Shown here piece after piece: positions 14,609 to 21,862 of a stretch of DNA of 21,969 bases (positions are counted from its first letter, which is position 1; every line of letters begins with the position of its first letter). The DNA is from Butyricicoccus sp. (GTDB lineage: Bacteria; Bacillota; Clostridia; Oscillospirales; Butyricicoccaceae), in NCBI GenBank assembly GCA_020025885.1, contig JAHHRJ010000039.1:1-21969 (forward strand), written 5' to 3'. A program made the position numbers and the translations under genes. The notes beneath the pieces are model-generated. The model had not been told where the DNA came from. It ran no database searches and was given only the letters and a program-made list of their open reading frames with translations.

Positions 14609-15781
14609 TCAGCAGAGATAGGGAGAGGGATTGATACGTGAATACAATAGGTCTGGGGTGCATGTATTAAGTCGATACGGGCAGACGATGTGTCCGGTGT
14701 TGGACATGTGCCGTAAAAGTGCAGTTGCGCCATATTGTATTTTATACTTAAGTTCTTCAGGATAGATTGGAAGGATTTGTAAAAAGCGAACTGTTTCTCC
14801 ATCTGGTAAGGTACAATGGGAAGCATCCTCTGCGCGATCTTGTAAGTTGACCACAAGGATACAAGATTGTTTGGTGCTTGGATCAAAGGAGGTATCGTCC
14901 GCACTCGCGGAAAGAGAATGCCCATAATCAAGCCAAGTATTTTCGTCAAGTGGCAGATAGGCGGTGATCAGGAGCCAACGCAATGGCCATGCCCAACGGT
15001 TATCACTGAGATCAAATTCCCAATCGGAGGGCAGTGTCATGGTAAGCTCTAATCGAGCGGGGATTTGTGTACGATACTCTTCGGGAATGTTCATAGGCAG
15101 TGCACCCATACCCAAGGTCGAGATGGTATAATAATTGTTTGTTGCATTTGGAGGACAAATGCATAGGCGGATATCCTGCGTGCGCTCTGAGGTGAACGGA
15201 AGAATGGTGGCAATCTCACCAAAGTACTGCTCGATATGCGCCTGTACAGCGGATAGATCATGGGGTAAGTAGTTAATGATTGCACCATTATCATGAGAAA
15301 TGGGTACTTCTTCCAGTGGGAGCGGGTCATTGAGAACAGGCGGTTCTATCGGTGTATCGCAGGTTTCTTCATTTGCTTTCAGCGTGTTATATGTCGGATT
15401 TTCTTTTGTGGCATGGATAGCAGAGCGCGTTTTGTTGATAAATTCAGCCGAACGGCACCGCTTGATATAATCTGCAATTTCAGGCGTTGGGTTGTGCAGA
15501 AACGCCTGCTCGAAGTATGGCTGTGCCTGTGAAGGGCGGTGGCTGAAATAATAGGCGAAACCAACACGGAAATTCCATACAAAATCTTCTGAATCACGGA
15601 CAGAAAAGAGCAACTCTAACGCGTGGTCGTATTCGGCAATGTTGCAGTATGCGCGCGCCAAGAGTCCGATTAGCTCAGGGGTCTGGGCATATTTGGGCAG
15701 TGCTTCTATGATATCTATGATTTCTTGGTATTCGTTTGCATCATGCAGATCTTCGAGTGTCTGCAAAAAAATGGGATCCAT
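14609..15781 (-). CDS. TPR-repeat protein with C-terminal suppressor-of-fused (SUFU)-like domain
   Basis: This 390-residue cytosolic protein has no signal peptide. Residues 1-115 are helical with TPR-like spacing (ELIGLLARAYCNIAEYDHALELL, then FRVGFAYYFSHRPSQAQPYFEQAFLHNP). A charged, Pro-rich linker follows (about 120-165). The C-terminal part has the SUFU pattern: YTISTLGMGALPMN, RLELTMTLPSDW, WPLRWLL..AYLP, TWLDYGHSL and FLQILPIYPEEL. SUFU-domain proteins in bacteria include many stand-alone proteins of unknown role, and some are immunity proteins of polymorphic toxins; no toxin gene is visible here. ATG 15781 has AAGGAGG eight bases upstream. A good promoter precedes it, and it is transcribed divergently from the 15967 gene. 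The function is unknown. Confidence 0.8.
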   Translation of the reverse strand: MDPIFLQTLEDLHDANEYQEIIDIIEALPKYAQTPELIGLLARAYCNIAEYDHALELLFSVRDSEDFVWNFRVGFAYYFSHRPSQAQPYFEQAFLHNPTPEIADYIKRCRSAEFINKTRSAIHATKENPTYNTLKANEETCDTPIEPPVLNDPLPLEEVPISHDNGAIINYLPHDLSAVQAHIEQYFGEIATILPFTSERTQDIRLCICPPNATNNYYTISTLGMGALPMNIPEEYRTQIPARLELTMTLPSDWEFDLSDNRWAWPLRWLLITAYLPLDENTWLDYGHSLSASADDTSFDPSTKQSCILVVNLQDRAEDASHCTLPDGETVRFLQILPIYPEELKYKIQYGATALLRHMSNTGHIVCPYRLNTCTPDLLYSRINPSPYLC

Positions 15782-15815
15782 AAAATGAGCCTCCTTACAT
15801 TAGGCTTAGAAAAAC

Positions 15816-15844
15816 AGTATACCATATTCATAGGAAATTGTCAT
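15816..15844 (-). promoter_or_regulatory. Promoter of the TPR-SUFU gene
   Basis: On the minus strand ATGACA (15839-15844) and TATACT (15816-15821) are separated by 17 bp, about 35 bases upstream of the ATG. Confidence 0.65.
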
Positions 15845-15906
15845 CTTTTGTTGAGAGAACCATGCAGAGAGGATTGTTTTTCGGACAGTTTTTTGGAATT
15901 GTCCCT

Positions 15907-15934
15907 TTGCAGAGAGAAGATTTTGCGGTAATAT
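15907..15934 (+). promoter_or_regulatory. Putative promoter of the 15967 gene
   Basis: TTGCAG (15907-15912) is followed after 16 bp by TAATAT (15929-15934), with the AAAGGAGG ribosome binding site shortly downstream. The support is moderate. Confidence 0.5.
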
Positions 15935-15966
15935 AGTGGCATACCACAAGTGAAAGGAGGAGCGAA

Positions 15967-16821
15967 ATGCCGACTTTATCCATGAAGCGTATTATGCTAT
16001 TGTCTGTGATCGGGCGTGCAATACAGGAGATTGAGGCAGATCCAAAACGTGGATTGCGCCGGATGATCGATTTGGGACAAGATCTTGTGCATGGAGACAG
16101 TGCACAGGAGATATTTTCTTTCTTACAGCAAGTGCTGCACAAACAGACAAGTCCTTGTTATGCGCTGCTGGAACGTATGGTGCGTGAAGTCGACCATAAA
16201 ACATTGCAGCATTTTGGTGTAGCACTTGGTTGGGATAGCTGGACAGAAGGATGCAAATTGCTGCGCCAGTCTCCAGAAGAACAAAAATGGGCAGAACCCC
16301 TTGTGATCGGGGAAGCAGATACTTTGCGCGGTTTGCGCACTGAGGTCAAGAAGTATGCGGCAAAGGGTGTGCGTACATTCTTTGTTACCGTAGAAAGCCA
16401 AAAAGCGCTCTATACTGCATTGCAGCTTGCATCCAGTGAGACGACTTGTGCGATGATTTTGTTCATGCCGCCAATACTTATCGATAACCAAACTGCGGCA
16501 CGGATTTCGCTCTGTCATACGGTCTGTGCAGTATTATACGATCAGCCAGAACGCGAGAAGGCACAGGCAATCTTGCGGCGTGCGAAGTGTTTGTACGGTG
16601 TGTATCATGTATGCACAGCAGAAGATACAGCGGCAGGCATACAAAGCTGGCTGGAACAGCTTGGAGGAGCGTATTTTGCGATCGTACAGGAGCCGGAAGC
16701 GGATAGTCAGATCGCAAAGCAGATCGCGGCATTTCGGCAGACACCAACTGTGCCATTGCTTCCAATTGCAGCACGTAAAGATTTTGCAGACATTCAAGCA
16801 AGGATTTGCAGGAAAAGATAA
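15967..16821 (+). CDS. Uncharacterised protein resembling a cluster-less radical-SAM paralogue
   Basis: This is a 284-residue protein of unknown function. Residues 1-90 (MKRIMLLSVIGRAIQEIEADPKRGLRRMIDLG...) resemble the helical N-terminal region found before the catalytic domain in a group of large clostridial radical-SAM proteins. The remainder alternates strands and helices (GVRTFFVTVESQ, CAMILFMPPILIDNQTAARI, VCAVLYDQ), like a TIM-barrel half with the family's LI(D/T) segment. However, no CxxxCxxC motif is present anywhere, so it cannot bind the usual 4Fe-4S cluster. It has no signal peptide. ATG 15967 has AAAGGAGG seven bases before it. A perfect hairpin terminator begins at the stop codon, so it is monocistronic. 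The radical-SAM relationship is a by-eye inference. Confidence 0.7.
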   Translation: MPTLSMKRIMLLSVIGRAIQEIEADPKRGLRRMIDLGQDLVHGDSAQEIFSFLQQVLHKQTSPCYALLERMVREVDHKTLQHFGVALGWDSWTEGCKLLRQSPEEQKWAEPLVIGEADTLRGLRTEVKKYAAKGVRTFFVTVESQKALYTALQLASSETTCAMILFMPPILIDNQTAARISLCHTVCAVLYDQPEREKAQAILRRAKCLYGVYHVCTAEDTAAGIQSWLEQLGGAYFAIVQEPEADSQIAKQIAAFRQTPTVPLLPIAARKDFADIQARICRKR

Positions 16822-16856
16822 AAGAACCGAGGAGTCGCTCCTCGGTTCTTTATTGT
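16821..16856 (+). terminator. Intrinsic terminator of the 15967 gene
   Basis: A perfect 14-bp stem, AAAGAACCGAGGAG with CTCCTCGGTTCTTT around a TCG loop, starts at the last base of the stop codon and continues into TATTGT. The A/T flanks would also allow it to work in reverse. Confidence 0.92.
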
Positions 16857-16874
16857 AATAGCTTGAGCGTATAT

Positions 16875-16904
16875 AAACTACCAGTTCAACTGGTGGTTTT
16901 GATT
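16875..16904. repeat. Palindromic terminator repeat, copy 2
   Basis: AAACTACCAGTT-C-AACTGGTGGTTT plus TTGATT repeats the 14565-14594 element with one base change, a T that keeps a T-G wobble pair. It directly precedes (and touches) the stop of the convergent TetR gene and again follows the plus-strand gene's own terminator. Confidence 0.8.
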
Positions 16905-17463
16905 ATTGAGAGATATTGTTTAGGTCAAAGTCCAATAGGATACGGCGCGAAAGGTCGATCAGCAAATGCTTTAAGCTATCCAGATATACGTCTGGTGGAA
17001 CAGGATGTGATCCACGTAGCCAACGTACCAGCGAGACAAGAAAAGCATCGGTTAAAAACACGCGGGAAAAGTCATTTCCGTCCTCAGTGTGAAAGATGCT
17101 ATCCAAAAAGGTTTGGATGAATGGTTCCATCACTTCAGAAAAGTATTCGCAGAACGAATTCTGCCCTTGGATTTGCATTGCTTTTTGGTAAAAGGCACGT
17201 TCACGATAAAAATAAGTGCAGATATCTTCGAGAAAATCCCATGCAGTATCGTAAGAGTTGTTTTGCACCTCGGTAATAAATTCGGTATAGAAGATCCAGT
17301 TGACTAAATCATATTTATCGCGGAAATGATAATAAAAGCTCTTACGACTCATACCACAGGCTGTACACAGATCTCCAACGCTGATTTTAGAGAAAGGCGT
17401 ATGTGCCATCAGTTCTTTGAGTGTTTGCGCCAATGCCCGTTTGGTGATATTGGAATCTGGCAA
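16903..17463 (-). CDS. TetR/AcrR-family transcriptional regulator
   Basis: This 186-residue regulator has an N-terminal TetR helix-turn-helix: LAQTLKELMAHTPFSKISVGDLCTACGMSRKSFYYHFRDKYDLVNWIF, with the typical GMSRKSFYYHF recognition helix. A helical ligand/dimerisation domain of the DhaS-like kind follows (AWDFLEDICTYFYRERAFYQKAM). The only start giving a full HTH is TTG at 17461-17463, supported by GAGGGGG seven bases upstream; the next Met (19) lies inside the HTH. No co-directional target gene is adjacent, and the 715 bp upstream are non-coding. Autoregulation is likely from a repeated TGTAACT motif between the promoter and the start. The ligand and other targets are unknown. Confidence 0.92.
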   Translation of the reverse strand: MPDSNITKRALAQTLKELMAHTPFSKISVGDLCTACGMSRKSFYYHFRDKYDLVNWIFYTEFITEVQNNSYDTAWDFLEDICTYFYRERAFYQKAMQIQGQNSFCEYFSEVMEPFIQTFLDSIFHTEDGNDFSRVFLTDAFLVSLVRWLRGSHPVPPDVYLDSLKHLLIDLSRRILLDFDLNNISQ

Positions 17464-17484
17464 ATTTACCGCCCCCTCGTTTTG

Positions 17485-17548
17485 TGTAACTTTAAAAATA
17501 GTTGTAACTAATAGGGTTATTATACTATAATAGTAGCCAAAAATGCAA
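17485..17548 (-). promoter_or_regulatory. TetR gene promoter and candidate operator
   Basis: On the minus strand TTGCAT (17543-17548) and TATAAT (17519-17524) are separated by 18 bp. Downstream of the predicted start lie two TGTAACT copies (17485-17491 and 17503-17509, plus-strand reading, 18 bp apart) enclosing an AACT-N8-AGTT dyad. This position suits autorepression. From 17549 to 17722 nothing further is recognised. Confidence 0.5.
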
Positions 17549-17722
17549 TATCAAGTGCGTAAGAATTGGGCAAACACTTAAAAAATGTTTGAAAAAATTT
17601 TATGTAGCATTACTGATTTGGAATATGCCTTAGTGGGGGCAGTAGTGCTGTGATCAATTTATTTGGTCAAGGCACTCTATTTTGTGTTTGGAAGCAAAAG
17701 AATGATCTCGTGGCATGACCGA

Positions 17723-17888
17723 TTAGGGGCTGTTTGAAAAATCGAAAATTTGTCTTTTTCTACAGGGAACGGCATCCACTGCGTTAAAAATACTCGAAAT
17801 CCATCAAGGATTCCTGCGTTTTTTGCCTTGTGGCTGCTCGCTCCCTGCGAAAAATCCGTCAATTTCTCTATTTTCAAACAAGCCCTAA
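17723..17888. repeat. MITE-like interspersed repeat, copy 2 (166 bp)
   Basis: The ends TTAGGGGCTGTTTGAAAA and TTTTCAAACAAGCCCTAA form near-perfect 18-bp terminal inverted repeats with TTA/TAA edges. The interior aligns with 8358-8489 but holds about 34 extra bases between two CTGCGTT copies (near 17777 and 17812). A 150-codon minus-strand reading frame crosses it and the next block but has no coding features. Confidence 0.75.
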
Positions 17889-17889
17889 G

Positions 17890-18165
17890 AAAATACCCCG
17901 GTGGGGTGTTTTCCGGTAATGCTGTGGTCGACTTGTTCGACCAAGCCGGAAAATCCGAAGCGTTTTTTTCGTTCGCCTTAAAAGGCAGGGAGGAACGTCC
18001 CATGTCGATGGGCGTGAGATAAGGGGGAAAACAACCAATGGTTTTCTTGCCCCTTATCAATCCCCCAGCTTTCCTGTTCGTTGCCGACTGAACGAGCAAA
18101 CCAGTTTGCGAACTGGTTTGACTGTTCAAACACGGCGGATTCTGCTAAATATGAAAAAGAATCTG
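17890..18165. repeat. Palindrome-rich non-coding block
   Basis: At least five hairpins follow one another. They are AAAATACCCC/GGGGTGTTTT (17890-17912); TTTTCCGG/CCGGAAAA enclosing GGTCGA/TCGACC (17909-17953); GATAAGGGG/CCCCTTATC with inner AAAAC/GTTTT (18018-18058); a 40-bp nested palindrome TGAAC-N3-CAAACCAGTT-TGCG-AACTGGTTTG-N3-GTTCA (18089-18128); and GATTCT/AGAATC (18139-18165). The block directly follows the second MITE-like copy and ends just before the tenI stop. It encodes no recognisable protein and could be an interspersed repeat or a structured RNA. Its identity is unknown. Confidence 0.6.
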
Positions 18166-18178
18166 TCAATATTGCAAG

Positions 18179-18760
18179 TTACAAAATCCAGCTATCAAGC
18201 TCTCTCATCGCACCAGACATGATCGCGACACCAACAGCACCTACTTGCAGGCAGTCAGGTGCGTTTTGTGGAGAAATTCCGCCAAGTGCATAAACGGGGA
18301 TCGGTACGGACGCACAAACCTCATACAGAAAATCAAGTCCGCGCGGAGCAAGACCAGCCTTACAGTCAGTCGGGAATACATGCCCGGCAGTCAAATAAGT
18401 TGCACCGTTTTTATAGGCTGTCTGTGCTTCCTGTACACTATGGACAGAAGCACCGAGCATAGAAACTCGATGGGAAATTTGTGGGCTTGCAAGGAGATCA
18501 GGAAGCGGCAAGTGTAGGTTTTTGCAGCCAAGATCCGCTGCAACATCAGAAAAGTGATGGAGGATACAAGGTGTATCATGCTTTGCACAGATTTCCATTG
18601 CTTGCTCGGCGAGCTTCTTATAATCCGATTTGTGCAGCTCTTTTTCGCGCAGGACGATGCCAGCAGGGTGTGCGGCTGCAATGCGTTCCAGCTGTGTCAG
18701 AAAATCAAGGGGGCATAGACGGCGATTTGTGATCGCAAGCACTCGATCAAACATAAACAT
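18179..18760 (-). CDS. tenI: TenI-type thiazole tautomerase (thiamine phosphate synthase family)
   Basis: This 193-residue TIM-barrel protein belongs to the ThiE/TenI family. ThiE joins HMP-PP to thiazole phosphate, whereas TenI aromatises the thiazole made by ThiG. The TenI choice rests on GHVFPTDCKAGLAPRGLDFL (126-145), which parallels B. subtilis TenI (GHVFETDCKKG), including the catalytic His (H127 here). It also rests on the segment HHFSDVAADLGC, which lacks the Asn-Asp pair that ThiE uses for HMP-PP. Other family marks are GIVLREK, GASVHSVQEA, VYALGGIS and VGVAIMSG. Its ATG overlaps the 3' end of thiH by 14 bases, so translation is coupled. Automated pipelines would probably label it thiE. 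Both thiS-F-G-H partners lie upstream. Confidence 0.85.
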   Translation of the reverse strand: MFMFDRVLAITNRRLCPLDFLTQLERIAAAHPAGIVLREKELHKSDYKKLAEQAMEICAKHDTPCILHHFSDVAADLGCKNLHLPLPDLLASPQISHRVSMLGASVHSVQEAQTAYKNGATYLTAGHVFPTDCKAGLAPRGLDFLYEVCASVPIPVYALGGISPQNAPDCLQVGAVGVAIMSGAMRELDSWIL

Positions 18761-19898
18761 AATCAGTAAATACGGGCTGCAATCCGCGTGCGCGAATCAT
18801 ATTGCGAACCTCCTCCACAGAGCGATCATCGGAAATTTCAAACTGCTCGTCGCCCTTTGCCTCCTCGTTATGACCACCAACACCCACTTTTACACCTGCG
18901 GAAATTTTCGTTGCCGCCATGCCGATGATATTATCACGGAAACCAGCGCGTTCACGTGTGGAGATCGTAATACCAGCGCAAGGCAGGAACAGGCGATAGG
19001 CAAGGATCACCTGCAAAAGCTGGGTTTCATGTACATCATTTGGATTTACGGTTGCATCGTTGATAATCGGGCGCAGACGCGGGCAGGAGAATGAAAGTTC
19101 TGCATGAGGGTAGCGGCGTTGGATGTGGTAAGCGTGTATACCAGCAGCAAAGGCATCCTTGCGGAAGTCATCAAGCCCGAGCAGTGCGCCAAAGCTCACA
19201 CCACGCATACCGCCCTGCAAGGCGCGTTCTTGGGAATGGAAACGATAGGGGAAAGAACGTTTGGGACCGGAAAGGTGCTGTGTCTCATATTGATCAGGGT
19301 TATAGGTTTCCTGATAGACGGACACAAAATCTGCACCACATTCTTGTAAGAATTGGTACTCGTCTGTATTCAGTGGGTAAATTTCAATGCCGATGGTGGA
19401 GAAGTAACGGCGGGCGATTTTCACAGCTTCGCCGATGTAATCGACAGGGGACATATCACGGGATTCGCCTGTCAGGAGCAGGATCTCTTTCAGACCGGTA
19501 TTGGCAATCGCCTGCATTTCCTGTTCGATGTCGGTCAGGGTCAGCTTGCCGCGGTGGATACGGTTTTTACAGTTAAAGCCGCAATATACACACTCATTCT
19601 CGCAATAGTTTGCAATATAGAGTGGAGTAAACATACAAATGGTATTGCCAAAGCGGGCGCGGGTTTCTGCCATGGCACGTGCCGCCATTTGCTCCAAGAA
19701 AGGTTCAGCAGCGGGTGAGAGCAGTACAGCGTAGGCTTGAGGATCAATCACGCGCTGGTTCAGTACGCGCTGCACGTCCTCAGCGGTATATTGGGTATAG
19801 TCATATGCCTGTACAGCGGACAATACTTCATCCATCAAAGAGGATTCGGTTTGTTCCATATCAGGCAGATAGCTCATGTGGTCAAATACTTTTCTCAT
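18747..19898 (-). CDS. thiH: 2-iminoacetate synthase ThiH (radical SAM tyrosine lyase)
   Basis: ThiH cleaves tyrosine with a SAM radical to give dehydroglycine (2-iminoacetate), the C2-N unit of the thiazole, plus p-cresol. The 383-residue protein has the radical-SAM cluster motif CENECVYCGF (C99, C103, C106) after a helical N-terminus and ends with the family's VGVGGHNEE...QFEISDDRSVEEV region. GGAGG lies 8 bases before the ATG and the gap from thiG is 14 bases. Use of ThiH instead of the oxygen-dependent glycine oxidase ThiO fits an anaerobe. Its last codons overlap the tenI start. Confidence 0.96.
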   Translation of the reverse strand: MRKVFDHMSYLPDMEQTESSLMDEVLSAVQAYDYTQYTAEDVQRVLNQRVIDPQAYAVLLSPAAEPFLEQMAARAMAETRARFGNTICMFTPLYIANYCENECVYCGFNCKNRIHRGKLTLTDIEQEMQAIANTGLKEILLLTGESRDMSPVDYIGEAVKIARRYFSTIGIEIYPLNTDEYQFLQECGADFVSVYQETYNPDQYETQHLSGPKRSFPYRFHSQERALQGGMRGVSFGALLGLDDFRKDAFAAGIHAYHIQRRYPHAELSFSCPRLRPIINDATVNPNDVHETQLLQVILAYRLFLPCAGITISTRERAGFRDNIIGMAATKISAGVKVGVGGHNEEAKGDEQFEISDDRSVEEVRNMIRARGLQPVFTDYVYV

Positions 19899-19912
19899 AT
19901 CGAAGCCTCCGA

Positions 19913-20692
19913 TCAGTCATGCAGGAAGCCCGTTAGTGGGCTGGAAGCGTCGCCACCATGTGTTAGTACACGTCCCAGACCGGACAGGTAGGCGGCACGA
20001 CCCGCAGCGACAGCCTGCCCAAACGCACGCGCCATGCCAGCGACATCGCCTGCGGTTGCAATTGCAGTATTCGCCATAACAGCAGCACAGCCCATTTCCA
20101 TTGCTTCGCAAGCCTGACTTGGCTTACCGATACCAGCGTCGACGATGATTGGCAAATCAATTTCATCGACCAAGATCTGGATAAATTCACGGGTACACAG
20201 TCCCTTATTCGAGCCGATTGGTGCGGCGAGCGGCATGATCGCAGCGGCACCTGCATGCTGCAAGTCACGCGCAACATTCAGATCTGGGTACATATAGGGC
20301 AGAACGACAAAGCCTTCCTTTACCAGAATTTCAGTTGCGCGGATGGTTTCGGCATTGTCGGGCAGTAGATACTTCGAGTCACGGATGACTTCGATTTTTA
20401 CAAAATCACCACAGCCAATTTCACGCGCCAGTCGTGCAATGCGGACAGCTTCTTCTGCGCTGCGCGCGCCGGAAGTGTTTGGTAGTAATGTTGTACCCTT
20501 TGGAATGTATTCCAGAATGTTTTCGCTGCCTGCCTGATTTGCGCGGCGCAGTGCAAGGGTCACGATCTGTGCACCGCTGTTTTCAATAACGGTCGGCGTA
20601 AAGTCCATGGAAATCTTTCCAGAACCAATGATGAAGCGGGAAGAAAATTCGTGTTTACCAAAGATCAGTGGGTCATTGTTTTGCATTGTCAT
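19913..20692 (-). CDS. thiG: Thiazole synthase ThiG
   Basis: ThiG condenses deoxyxylulose 5-phosphate, dehydroglycine and ThiS-thiocarboxylate into the thiazole phosphate ring. The 259-residue protein has the Schiff-base lysine K99 in DFVKIEVIRDSKYLLPD, NTSGARSAEEA, PIGSNKGL and DAGIGKPSQACEAMEMG, all typical. The frame is open to 20737, but ATG 20692 has AAAGGAG at the right distance and matches the usual N-terminus. It lies between thiF and thiH on the minus strand, with 54 bases after the thiF stop. Confidence 0.96.
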   Translation of the reverse strand: MTMQNNDPLIFGKHEFSSRFIIGSGKISMDFTPTVIENSGAQIVTLALRRANQAGSENILEYIPKGTTLLPNTSGARSAEEAVRIARLAREIGCGDFVKIEVIRDSKYLLPDNAETIRATEILVKEGFVVLPYMYPDLNVARDLQHAGAAAIMPLAAPIGSNKGLCTREFIQILVDEIDLPIIVDAGIGKPSQACEAMEMGCAAVMANTAIATAGDVAGMARAFGQAVAAGRAAYLSGLGRVLTHGGDASSPLTGFLHD

Positions 20693-20746
20693 AGTAGAAG
20701 CTCCTTTGATCAGATGAAGGTATGTAAGTTGATTCAATAATTTTAT

Positions 20747-21544
20747 TTATGGGGTATCTTCGCCAACGATCAAGCGTAAAATCATATTGGCTTGGTGTCC
20801 AGCGCACACGGAAACACGGGGCGCCATCAGTCCACGACCGGGCTGGGCAGCGGTATGCCCATCTCCGCACAGGTAAAAATGATCGGTAATGCGGCGGGTG
20901 GTAATGGTGTTGCAGGAGTCAAAGCCTGCCATACCGCTTGCGGCAACCAGAATGGTATCAGGGCACGCAGTTAAAATGGCATCAATGAGTGCGGCTTTTG
21001 CAGCGGGTGCATCAAATGCTTCACAAACAATAGGATCTTTGGAAAATAAGACTGCAGCATTTTCAGCGGTCACACGGACGAAATCAGTAGTAATAGTCAG
21101 ATATGGGTTGACCTCTTGCAATTGCTCTGCAAGTGCCTGTGTTTTTGGCTTGCCGAGATCCTGAATGCGATAGCATTGGCGGTTTAAATTGCTAGGTTCA
21201 ACGATATCAAAATCTACGAGATGCAGGTGTCCGATGCCAGTGCGTGCAAGTGCAAAAGCGACATGAGAACCGAGTCCGCCCAGTCCAGCAATCGCAACGC
21301 GTGCAGCTTTAACTTTTTTAAAAACGCCGGGGGTGTGACGTGCTGCCATCATGGATTCCAGCACATCGCGGGGTGGAAAAATGCCTTTCTGAATAACAGT
21401 TACGCAGTCGCCGGCGGAAAGTGACAAATCTTCTGCGGTTTGGAAGCCGTTTAGAATGACCACACGGTCAGCATGTTCAGGGACAAGGGCAAAGAGCGAG
21501 CGGGCGTCGGTTTGGATCGCTTGTCCATTCAGGGTTAGATACAT
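20747..21544 (-). CDS. thiF: ThiS adenylyltransferase ThiF with N-terminal ThiS-like domain
   Basis: This E1-like enzyme adenylates the C-terminus of ThiS so that sulfur can be loaded. The nucleotide site is GLGGLGS (87-93) with DFD (111-113) and NLNRQ (119-123), followed by GDG and GLMAPRV. Residues 1-55 form a ThiS-like beta-grasp domain (MYLTLNGQ...VVILNGFQ...LSAGDCVTVIQKG) without the terminal Gly-Gly, so it cannot act as a carrier itself. This fused form is familiar in clostridia. The CxxC zinc pairs of E. coli ThiF are absent. The start ATG shares one base with the thiS stop (TGATG), indicating coupled translation. Length is 265 residues. Confidence 0.94.
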   Translation of the reverse strand: MYLTLNGQAIQTDARSLFALVPEHADRVVILNGFQTAEDLSLSAGDCVTVIQKGIFPPRDVLESMMAARHTPGVFKKVKAARVAIAGLGGLGSHVAFALARTGIGHLHLVDFDIVEPSNLNRQCYRIQDLGKPKTQALAEQLQEVNPYLTITTDFVRVTAENAAVLFSKDPIVCEAFDAPAAKAALIDAILTACPDTILVAASGMAGFDSCNTITTRRITDHFYLCGDGHTAAQPGRGLMAPRVSVCAGHQANMILRLIVGEDTP

Positions 21545-21741
21545 CAGCCGCCTCCTACAAATTGTACGATCTCAATAGTGTCACCGTCGCAAAGTACAGT
21601 ATCCCCATATTGTACACGTGGAACGATGGCACCATCTTTTTCCACTGCAACAAAGTTCAGCGTGTATCCTGCCTGTGTGAGGTACTCTGTGAGTGTGCGC
21701 CCTGCGGCATCTGAGACAGGCTGTCCGTTGATTTGAACCAT
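21544..21741 (-). CDS. thiS: Sulfur carrier protein ThiS
   Basis: This small ubiquitin-like carrier delivers sulfur to ThiG as a C-terminal thiocarboxylate. The 65-residue sequence begins MVQINGQPVSDAAGRTL, contains FVAVEKDGAIVPR and GDTIEIVQFVGGG, and ends in the required Gly-Gly. The frame extends upstream to 21891, but ATG 21741 has AAGGAGG seven bases before it and the longer version would run through the leader terminator, so the short form is chosen. It is the first gene of thiS-thiF-thiG-thiH-tenI. Confidence 0.95.
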   Translation of the reverse strand: MVQINGQPVSDAAGRTLTEYLTQAGYTLNFVAVEKDGAIVPRVQYGDTVLCDGDTIEIVQFVGGG

Positions 21742-21777
21742 GAAAAATCCTCCTTTTTCTTTCAAAAAACAGCGTGA

Positions 21778-21859
21778 AAAAACAAAAAAGACCGCACGAA
21801 AGTTCACACCCGAGGTGGTGTGCCCCTTCGTACGGTCTTGTATTACCAGAACGAACAAG
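21778..21859 (-). promoter_or_regulatory. Thiamine operon leader: terminator hairpin with possible competing stem
   Basis: Within the leader a 13-bp stem, AAGACCGUACGAA with UUCGUGCGGUCUU (21788-21800 with 21827-21839), holds an inner CACACC/GGUGUG hairpin. A U-rich stretch follows, ending about 35 bases before thiS, which is the form of an intrinsic terminator. From the predicted start, CUUGU (21855-21859) can instead pair with ACAAG (21837-21841), which would occupy the base of the terminator. The TPP riboswitch hallmarks (CUGAGA, and ACC-CUUUGAACCUGAUC-type segments) are absent. A regulated attenuator is likely; its signal is unknown. Confidence 0.65.
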
Positions 21860-21862
21860 AGT

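Noticed and set aside
17677..18129. 150-codon minus-strand open frame
   Set aside because: It runs across the MITE-like element and several palindromes, lacks a convincing ribosome binding site and shows no domain. It is treated as repeat DNA.
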